From Streptomyces sioyaensis (GTDB lineage: Bacteria; Actinomycetota; Actinomycetes; Streptomycetales; Streptomycetaceae), in assembly GCF_004122735.1 (NCBI RefSeq), contig NZ_SDIF01000067.1, positions 1 through 36,255 on the forward strand: 36,255 nt of DNA, given 5' to 3'. The notes beneath the pieces are model-generated. The model was given only the letters and a program-made list of their open reading frames with translations, was not told where the DNA came from and did not search any database. The number at the start of each line of letters is the position of its first letter. Positions within the stretch are counted from its first letter, which is position 1. This document shows positions 30,624 through 36,255 of the stretch, one piece after another. Made by a program: the position numbers and the translations under genes.

Positions 30624-31385
30624 ATGAACGCCATGCACGCCGGCCGCAGGGCCGGAAAGGACACACAGCTCGACCCCGGGCCGCGGGAGCCGCAGCCGGC
30701 GAGAGCACAGGACGGGCAGTGGGCCTGTTCGGGACCGCCTGTGGTGGTGGCGCGCGGGTCGGGCAGCGCGGGGTCCGCCGGCGGGATGCGTGCCCGGCGC
30801 GGCACGGGCGGAGCGGCGCCTGCGGGACGGGAACCGTCCGCGGGGGCGCGGACGGCCGATGATCCGGCCGTCGGCCCGGTCCCCGACGCGGCCTCCGCCG
30901 ACGCGGCCGTCGGCGCGCCCAGTGGCCCGGGTCCCGCGGTCGCACCGCCCGGCGCCCCTGGTCCTGCGGCCGCACCGACCACCGCCCGGGCACCGGACGC
31001 CGGCCCCGCGGCGGCCGCCTCGACCGTCACTCGGCGACGCGCCCTGGGCCGCTACGGCGAAGACCTGGCCGCCCGGCGGCTCACCGAGGCCGGCATGCGG
31101 ATCCTGGACCGCAACTGGCGCTGCCGCGACGGAGAGATCGACATCGTCGCGGCCGACGGAGACGCCCTGGTGGTTTGCGAGGTCAAAACCCGCCGCGCCG
31201 GCTGGTACGAACACCCCATGGCGGCCGTGCGCCCCGAGAAGACCGCCCGGTTGCGACTGCTGGCGGAACGCTGGCTGGAGCGGCACGGCGGCCCGCCGCC
31301 CGGCGGCGTACGGATCGACGTGATCGGCATCCTGCTGCCGGCCCGCGGCGCCCCCGTCGTCCAGCACGCACGGGGGGTGGCCTGA
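30624..31385 (+). CDS. yraN: YraN-family (UPF0102) putative endonuclease with long N-terminal extension
   Basis: 253 residues from ATG 30624, which has a perfect GGAGGTGG at 30610-30617. The UPF0102 domain is the C-terminal part: ALGRYGEDLAARRLTEAGM (140-158), then GEIDIVAADGDALVVCEVKTR (171-191) with the nuclease-fold residues Asp173, Glu186 and Lys188. Family members are normally about 120 residues. Here some 135 Pro/Ala/Gly-rich residues precede the domain, without similarity that I can see. The extension is open and translated from a good site, so it is probably real. The function in other bacteria is unclear (a restriction-like fold, often near comM and dprA). Its stop overlaps the comM start (TGATG). 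Confidence 0.88.
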   Translation: MNAMHAGRRAGKDTQLDPGPREPQPARAQDGQWACSGPPVVVARGSGSAGSAGGMRARRGTGGAAPAGREPSAGARTADDPAVGPVPDAASADAAVGAPSGPGPAVAPPGAPGPAAAPTTARAPDAGPAAAASTVTRRRALGRYGEDLAARRLTEAGMRILDRNWRCRDGEIDIVAADGDALVVCEVKTRRAGWYEHPMAAVRPEKTARLRLLAERWLERHGGPPPGGVRIDVIGILLPARGAPVVQHARGVA

Positions 31386-33040
31386 TGGGGTTCGCCCGGA
31401 CCTGCTCCGTCGCCCTTGTGGGCGTCGAAGGAGTCGTCGTCGAGGTCCAGGCCGACCTGGAACCGGGCGTCGCCGCCTTCACCCTCGTCGGCCTGCCCGA
31501 CAAGAGCCTCATCGAATCCAGGGAACGCGTCCGTGCCGCCGTCGTGAACTCCGGCGCCGAATGGCCGCAGAAAAAGCTCACCGTCGGCCTCAGCCCGGCC
31601 TCCGTACCCAAAGGCGGCAGCGGCTTCGACCTCGCCGTGGCCTGCGCCGTCCTCGGCGCTGCCGAGCGCCTGGACCCCCGCGAACTCACCGACCTCATGA
31701 TGATCGGCGAACTGGGCCTGGACGGCCGCGTCCGCCCCGTACGCGGAGTCCTGCCCGCCGTCCTGGCCGCCGCCGACGCCGGATACCGCCAGGTCGTCGT
31801 CCCGGAACAGACCGCCGCCGAAGCGTCACTCGTCCCCGGCATCTCGGTCCTCGGCGTCCGCAGCCTGCGCCAGCTCATCGGCGTCCTCGCCGACGAACCG
31901 GTGCCCCACGAAGAACCCAGGGACGAAGGCCGCCCCGACCCGCTGCTCGCCGGACTCGCCGTGTCCGGCACCTGCGCCGGAGCGGGCCTGCCCTCCGGTG
32001 ACCACACCCCGGATCTCGCGGACGTCGCAGGCCAGCACGGCGCCCGCCGCGCCCTGGAAGCAGCCGCCGCCGGACGCCACCACATCTTCTTCAAAGGCCC
32101 GCCCGGCGCCGGCAAAACCATGCTCGCCGAACGCCTCCCGGGACTGCTGCCGCCGCTGTCACCCAAGGAATCCCTGGAGGTCACCGCCGTCCACTCGGTG
32201 GCCGGCACCCTCCCGCCGGGACAGCCGCTCGTCCACCGGCCGCCCTACTGCGCACCGCACCACTCCGCGACCATGGCCTCCCTCGTCGGCGGTGGTACCG
32301 GCCTGCCCCGCCCTGGAGCCGTCTCCCTCGCCCACCACGGCGTGCTGTTCATGGACGAGGCCGCGGAATGCAGCCCACGTGTCCTGGACGCGCTCCGCCA
32401 GCCACTGGAATCCGGGCACATCGTCGTCGCCCGCGCCGGGGGCATGATGCGCATGCCCGCCCGCATCCTCCTCGCGCTCGCCGCCAACCCCTGCCCGTGC
32501 GGACGACACGGCACCGCCGGCGGCGGCTGCGAATGCCGGCCTTCATCTGTCCGGCGCTACCGCTCACGACTCTCAGGCCCGCTGATGGACCGGGTCGATC
32601 TGCGGATCGTGGTGGAACCGGTCGCCCGCTCCGAACTGCTCGCGCTGGGCCGTGGCGCCGAATCCACCGCAGCCGTGGCCGAACGCGTACACGCCGCCCG
32701 TGAACGCGCCGCCGCCCGCCTGGCCGACACCCCCTGGCACACCAACAGCGAGGTTCCCGGCCATGAACTGCGCACCCGCTGGCAGGTCCGCCCCGGCGCC
32801 CTGGCCCAAGCAGAACGCGACCTCGAATGCGGCCTGCTCACGGCCCGCGGCCTCGACCGGGTCCTGCGCGTCGCCTGGACAGCCGCCGACCTCGCCGGCC
32901 GCGACCGCCCCACCAGCGAAGACGTCAACTGGGCCCTGGAACTCCGCACCGGCGTACGCCGCGGCGCGCTGACCACGCCGGGCACCGGCGGCAGCGAGAC
33001 CGCCACCACCCGGCCCCGCACCCGCAGGGACAAGCGATGA
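31385..33040 (+). CDS. comM: ComM/YifB-like Mg chelatase-type AAA ATPase
   Basis: 551 residues from ATG 31385, coupled to yraN by TGATG. N-terminal Lon-protease-like ChlI domain (1-180) with VGLPDKSLIESRERVRAAVVNSG, then the AAA domain with Walker A GPPGAGKT (238-245), Walker B MDEAAE and the sensor region ALAANPCPCGRHG. Cys residues near the AAA core (CPCG, CECRP) are conserved in the family. RLSGPLMDRVDLRIVVEP is a family signature. In Vibrio and Haemophilus ComM is a helicase acting in branch migration during natural transformation; in Streptomyces no such role is shown. Overlaps dprA by 4 bases (ATGA). Confidence 0.95.
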   Translation: MGFARTCSVALVGVEGVVVEVQADLEPGVAAFTLVGLPDKSLIESRERVRAAVVNSGAEWPQKKLTVGLSPASVPKGGSGFDLAVACAVLGAAERLDPRELTDLMMIGELGLDGRVRPVRGVLPAVLAAADAGYRQVVVPEQTAAEASLVPGISVLGVRSLRQLIGVLADEPVPHEEPRDEGRPDPLLAGLAVSGTCAGAGLPSGDHTPDLADVAGQHGARRALEAAAAGRHHIFFKGPPGAGKTMLAERLPGLLPPLSPKESLEVTAVHSVAGTLPPGQPLVHRPPYCAPHHSATMASLVGGGTGLPRPGAVSLAHHGVLFMDEAAECSPRVLDALRQPLESGHIVVARAGGMMRMPARILLALAANPCPCGRHGTAGGGCECRPSSVRRYRSRLSGPLMDRVDLRIVVEPVARSELLALGRGAESTAAVAERVHAARERAAARLADTPWHTNSEVPGHELRTRWQVRPGALAQAERDLECGLLTARGLDRVLRVAWTAADLAGRDRPTSEDVNWALELRTGVRRGALTTPGTGGSETATTRPRTRRDKR

Positions 33041-34359
33041 ACGGAATCGACCCATGGGGCTTCGCGACGGACAGGCCGGACACCGCCACGGACGACCGGC
33101 CGCGCGCGCCCGGACCGACCGCGGAACCGGGCCACGCCCCACCCACCACGGCCGCATCCCACACCGCCGGGCGCGCGACCGCCCGCCCGTGCTCCGCGCC
33201 CGGCGGCACAGCCCGCGAACCGCAGCGCACGGCGCGCGCGGCCCTCACCCGCATCCTCGAACCGGGCGATGAAACCGCCGGCCGCTGGGTGCGCGAAATG
33301 GGCCCGGTGGCGCTGTGGCGCGCGCTGTCCGACGAGGACGCAACCCCGCCCCGGGGCGCAAGCCCGGCCAAGACCGAGGGCCTGCGCCTGCGCGCCGCAC
33401 GGGCCCGCCCCGCCACGGACCTCGCCGCCGTCAGCGCGCTCGGCGGCCGGTTCATCTGCCCAGGGGACGACGAATGGCCCGGCCAGCTCGACGACCTCGG
33501 TGACGCACGCCCCCTCGGCCTGTGGGTGCGGGGAACGGCCAACCTCAGGTTGTGGGCGCTGCGCTCGGTCGCCGTCGTCGGCGCCCGGGCCTGCACCGAC
33601 TACGGCGCACACCTGGCCACCACCCTCAGCGCAGGGCTCGCCGACCGCGGCTGGGCCGTCGTCTCCGGAGCCGCCTACGGCGTCGACGGAGCCGCTCACC
33701 GCGGCGCGCTGGCCGCCGACGGCGCGACCATCGCCGTCATGGCCTCCGGCGTCGATTACGCCTACCCGCGCGGCCACACCGAACTGCTCGGCCGGATCGC
33801 CGAACAGGGCCTGGTGGTCGCCGAGTTACCACCAGGCGACCACCCCACCCGCAGCCGGTTCATCCAGCGCAACCGCGTGATCGCCGCACTCACCAGAGGC
33901 ACCGTTGTCGTGGAGGCCGAGCTGCGCAGCGGCTCACTCGTCACCGCTCGGCGGGCGCGGTCCCTCGGACGTTTCACGATGGGTATGCCGGGCCCGGTCA
34001 CCAGCAGTCTGTCGGCCGGCGTGCATCAACTCCTGCGCGACGAGGCCACGGTGGTCACCGACGCCGATGAGGTCATCGAGCTCGTCGGCAGCATCGGCGA
34101 CCTCGCCCCCGGTCGGCGGGGGCCCACCCTCACCCGTGACCTCCTCGACCCCGTCGCCACCCGCGTGCTGGAGGCGCTGCCCGCTCAGGGCAGCACGGAC
34201 ACCGGCCGCCTGGCCGAGGAGGCCGGCACGCCCCGTGAGGTGACCCAGGGCAAGCTCTTCGAGCTGCTGTCCCTCGGATTCGTTCAAAGGTGCGGCGGTC
34301 ACTGGGAGTTGGCGCGACGCGCCGAGGCGACCGACGGTTCCCCGCGAGGCGGTGCTTGA
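33037..34359 (+). CDS. dprA: DNA processing protein DprA
   Basis: 440 residues from ATG 33037, overlapping comM by ATGA, with AGGGA upstream. A disordered N-terminus (about 1-65) and a helical SAM-like domain are followed by the Rossmann DNA-binding core from Val178: AVVGARACTDYG, VVSGAAYGVDGAAHRGAL, RFIQRNRVIAALTRGTVVVEA. A C-terminal winged-helix (about 365-425, LEALPAQGSTDTGRLAEEAG) completes it. DprA loads RecA on incoming single-stranded DNA in transformable bacteria; its Streptomyces role is uncertain. Residue 264 is encoded by TTA (33826-33828), the only in-frame TTA I found in the window, so translation may depend on the bldA tRNA. Confidence 0.95.
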   Translation: MNGIDPWGFATDRPDTATDDRPRAPGPTAEPGHAPPTTAASHTAGRATARPCSAPGGTAREPQRTARAALTRILEPGDETAGRWVREMGPVALWRALSDEDATPPRGASPAKTEGLRLRAARARPATDLAAVSALGGRFICPGDDEWPGQLDDLGDARPLGLWVRGTANLRLWALRSVAVVGARACTDYGAHLATTLSAGLADRGWAVVSGAAYGVDGAAHRGALAADGATIAVMASGVDYAYPRGHTELLGRIAEQGLVVAELPPGDHPTRSRFIQRNRVIAALTRGTVVVEAELRSGSLVTARRARSLGRFTMGMPGPVTSSLSAGVHQLLRDEATVVTDADEVIELVGSIGDLAPGRRGPTLTRDLLDPVATRVLEALPAQGSTDTGRLAEEAGTPREVTQGKLFELLSLGFVQRCGGHWELARRAEATDGSPRGGA

Positions 34360-34721
34360 CCTGGGGCGAACGGGTGAAAGGGTGAGGGGAATGACCGCAG
34401 AATCCAGTTTTGCCACGCTTCGGTGCACACGACCGCCCCATGGGGATTTGACGAGGCGGCGCCGGGGGCGCACATCGTCCCGCGCGCCGCATCACCGCCT
34501 CCGTCCGCACGGCCCTCCACAGGGTTGCGACCGGCCCCTTGTCCGGGTGTCGCCACGCCGTACGAGGTAACCCTGGGGTGCGGGCAGCGGAACGTATCTG
34601 CGCACCCCCGAACCTGCCGTGATCGCACACCGCAACGCTGCGGTCACGCTACGCTCACAGGCAAATTCAACCCTCATGCATCCATCCACCCGCGTCTCGG
34701 CAGAACGGCTCAAGGCGACGA
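34360..34721. other. Intergenic region dprA to whiG
   Basis: 362 bases without a supported gene. It contains a hairpin (34575-34608) and a small hairpin CCGCA/TGCGG near 34630-34645, then a TACGCT-type -10 candidate at 34650-34655 without a clear -35. The whiG leader would be about 60-70 bases. AAGGCG before the whiG ATG is the ribosome-binding site. Confidence 0.5.
34575..34608 (+). terminator. Hairpin between dprA and whiG
   Basis: GGGGTGCG (34575-34582) pairs with CGCACCCC (34601-34608), and CAG (34585-34587) with CTG (34598-34600) across a two-base bulge. Probable end of the yraN-comM-dprA transcript or an attenuator before whiG. Confidence 0.55.
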
Positions 34722-35558
34722 ATGCCCCAGCACACCTCCGGGTCTGACCGTGCGGCGGTACCACCCGCCGCGCGCGGCAGCGTGCGCCCCGCCCCGCCCA
34801 CCTCGCTCGATGAGTTGTGGCGCTCCTACAAGGCGTCAGGCGACGGGCGACTGCGGGAACAGCTGATCCTGCACTACTCGCCGCTGGTCAAATACGTCGC
34901 CGGCCGCGTCAGCGTCGGCCTGCCCCCCAACGTCGAACAGGCCGACTTCGTCTCCTCCGGAGTCTTCGGACTGATCGATGCCATCGAGAAATTCGAACCC
35001 GAACGCTCCATCAAGTTCGAGACCTACGCCATCACCCGCATCCGCGGCGCAATGATCGACGAGCTGCGCGCACTCGACTGGATCCCGCGCTCCGTACGGC
35101 AGAAGGCCCGTGCCGTCGAACGGGCCTACGCCACCCTCGAAGCGCAACTGCGCCGCACCCCCTCCGAGGCGGAGGTCGCCGAGGAGATGGGCATCGGGCT
35201 GGAGGAACTCCACAACGTCTTCAGCCAGCTGTCGCTGGCGAACGTGGTCGCCCTGGAGGAGCTGCTGCACGTCGGCGGCGAGGGGGGCGAACGGCTGAGC
35301 TTGATGGACACCCTCGAGGACACGGCCGCCGAGAACCCCGTCGAGATCGCCGAGGACCGCGAGCTGCGGCGGCTGCTCGCGCGGGCCATCAACACCCTCC
35401 CCGAGCGCGAGAAGACCGTGGTCACGCTCTACTACTACGAAGGCCTCACGCTCGCCGAAATCGGCAATGTCCTCGGCGTCACCGAAAGCAGGGTCAGCCA
35501 GATCCACACCAAGTCCGTTCTCCAACTGCGGGCGAAGCTCGCCGACGTCGGACGCTGA
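34722..35558 (+). CDS. whiG: Sporulation sigma factor WhiG
   Basis: 278 residues from ATG 34722. Sigma factor of the FliA class that commits Streptomyces aerial hyphae to sporulation. Seen: region 2 (LILHYSPLVKYVAGRVSVGLPPNV, DFVSSGVFGLIDAIEKFEPER, FETYAITRIRGAMIDELRALDWIPRS), region 3 (AVERAYATLEAQLRRTPSEAEVAEEMGI) and region 4 with the -35-binding helix-turn-helix (LTLAEIGNVLGVTESRVSQIHTK). Length and N-terminal tail are normal for WhiG. It should direct whiH and whiI and be held by RsiG with c-di-GMP. The downstream TetR gene starts 82 bases after its stop. Confidence 0.97.
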   Translation: MPQHTSGSDRAAVPPAARGSVRPAPPTSLDELWRSYKASGDGRLREQLILHYSPLVKYVAGRVSVGLPPNVEQADFVSSGVFGLIDAIEKFEPERSIKFETYAITRIRGAMIDELRALDWIPRSVRQKARAVERAYATLEAQLRRTPSEAEVAEEMGIGLEELHNVFSQLSLANVVALEELLHVGGEGGERLSLMDTLEDTAAENPVEIAEDRELRRLLARAINTLPEREKTVVTLYYYEGLTLAEIGNVLGVTESRVSQIHTKSVLQLRAKLADVGR

Positions 35559-35628
35559 TCACGTCGCCCGAGCCGGGTCTTCCCACGCCGTGTCGTCATA
35601 GGGAGTGCCGCGGCGAGCGCGCCATCCG

Positions 35629-35634
35629 TAGAGT
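35629..35634 (+). promoter_or_regulatory. Putative -10 element of the TetR gene (leaderless)
   Basis: TAGAGT lies 6 bases before the GTG at 35641, so transcription would start at the GTG. No convincing Shine-Dalgarno is seen. The -35 is poor. Confidence 0.4.
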
Positions 35635-35640
35635 GGTGAC

Positions 35641-36222
35641 GTGCCAAGGATTCGAGCGGCCTCCGTGGCCGAGCACCGGACGATGCAGCGCCGCGCCCTT
35701 TTGGACGCTGCCCGCACCCTGCTGTCCGAAGGCGGAACGGAAGCACTGACCTTCCCCGCCCTCGCCGAGCGCACGGGGCTCGCGCGCTCCTCCGTGTACG
35801 AGTACTTCCGCTCGCGCGCCGCCGTCGTCGAGGAGCTGTGCGCCGTCGACTTCCCCGTCTGGGCCGCCGAGGTCGAAGCGGCGATGGAGCGGGTCGACAC
35901 GCCCGAGGGGAAGATCGAGGCGTATGTGCGTCGGCAACTCGCCCTGGTCGGCGACCGGCGCCACCGCGCCGTCGTCGCCATTTCGGCCGGCGAGCTTGAT
36001 GCCGGTGCCCGAGAGAAGATCCGCGCGGCGCACGGCGGACTCATCGCCATGATCGTCGAAGCGCTCGCCGCCCTCGGCCACGAGCAGCCCCGACTCGCGG
36101 CCATGCTCCTCCAGGGAGTCGTCGATGCCGCGGTCCGCCGCATCGAGCTCGGTGCCGCGGAGGACCCGGACGAGATCACGGAGGCGGCGGTGTCGATGAC
36201 CCTTCGTGGGGTCCGCGGCTGA
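35641..36222 (+). CDS. TetR family transcriptional regulator
   Basis: 193 residues from GTG 35641. N-terminal helix-turn-helix (RRALLDAARTLLSEGGTEALT, then FPALAERTGLARSSVYEYF, about residues 40-60). The C-terminal ligand domain (about 75-193) is helical and has no recognised ligand motif. Target and ligand are unknown; the gene regularly follows whiG in Streptomyces as I recall. The sequence after it (36223-36255) is a C-rich run at the window edge, with no further gene. Confidence 0.9.
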   Translation: MPRIRAASVAEHRTMQRRALLDAARTLLSEGGTEALTFPALAERTGLARSSVYEYFRSRAAVVEELCAVDFPVWAAEVEAAMERVDTPEGKIEAYVRRQLALVGDRRHRAVVAISAGELDAGAREKIRAAHGGLIAMIVEALAALGHEQPRLAAMLLQGVVDAAVRRIELGAAEDPDEITEAAVSMTLRGVRG

Positions 36223-36255
36223 CCTGGGGGCCTCCCCCCCCGCCCCCTCCCGCCC

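Noticed and set aside
36223..36255. C-rich run at the right edge
   Set aside because: A homopolymer-rich stretch with no gene or paired arm visible before the window ends.

Overview
The window is a chromosomal core segment of a high-GC Streptomyces or very close relative. The evidence is extreme GC bias at codon position 3, frequent GTG and TTG starts, a single TTA codon in all the coding sequence, and developmental or metabolic genes typical of that genus (nsdA, whiG, glcP, an adenylylated-type PII protein with its own glnD, four tandem type I signal peptidases). The gene order smc - glcP - ftsY - nsdA - amtB-glnB-glnD - ffh - rpsP-khpA-rimM-trmD-rplS - sip x4 - nudix - DUF2469 - yraN - comM - dprA - whiG matches the conserved Streptomyces arrangement as I know it. 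I see no prophage, insertion sequence, CRISPR array, rRNA or tRNA.

Left part (1-7200): the N-terminal end of a probable secreted CAP-domain protein runs off the left edge on the minus strand. Then come acylphosphatase, a 67-residue coiled-coil protein, smc with a long low-complexity insertion in its hinge, and the glucose permease gene glcP, which has an operator-like inverted repeat over its promoter and a strong terminator. Next (7200-10000) is a minus-strand pair, an LLM flavin oxidoreductase and an NCS1 permease. A perfect 14-bp hairpin buries the ribosome-binding site of the oxidoreductase, and a palindromic operator candidate lies just upstream of that hairpin.

Middle part (10400-21900): ftsY, a divergent primase/polymerase-like gene, nsdA, and the nitrogen operon amtB-glnB-glnD. 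The operon is preceded by a well-spaced GlnR box and is interrupted by an 18-bp hairpin between glnB and glnD. ffh follows with its own 16-bp terminator, then a minus-strand methyltransferase gene. FtsY and Ffh are the two GTPases of co-translational membrane targeting. They sit close to the four signal peptidases that would mature exported proteins.

Right part (22400-36255): a SprT-like zinc protein, then the translation cluster rpsP-khpA-rimM-trmD-rplS with three structured leader regions (before rpsP, rimM and rplS). Four overlapping or adjacent signal peptidase genes follow, then a Nudix hydrolase, a DUF2469 protein, two DnaA boxes, and the translationally coupled yraN-comM-dprA group. 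Here yraN carries a long N-terminal extension and dprA contains a bldA-type TTA codon. The window ends with the sporulation sigma factor whiG and a TetR regulator.

No wholly new gene system stands out. The least explained signals are regulatory: the rplS leader with two mutually exclusive pairings around its start codon, the triple-hairpin leader of rimM, the RBS-burying hairpin of the LLM gene, the DnaA box pair ahead of the DNA-processing genes, and three probable leaderless promoters (acyP, smc, tetR).
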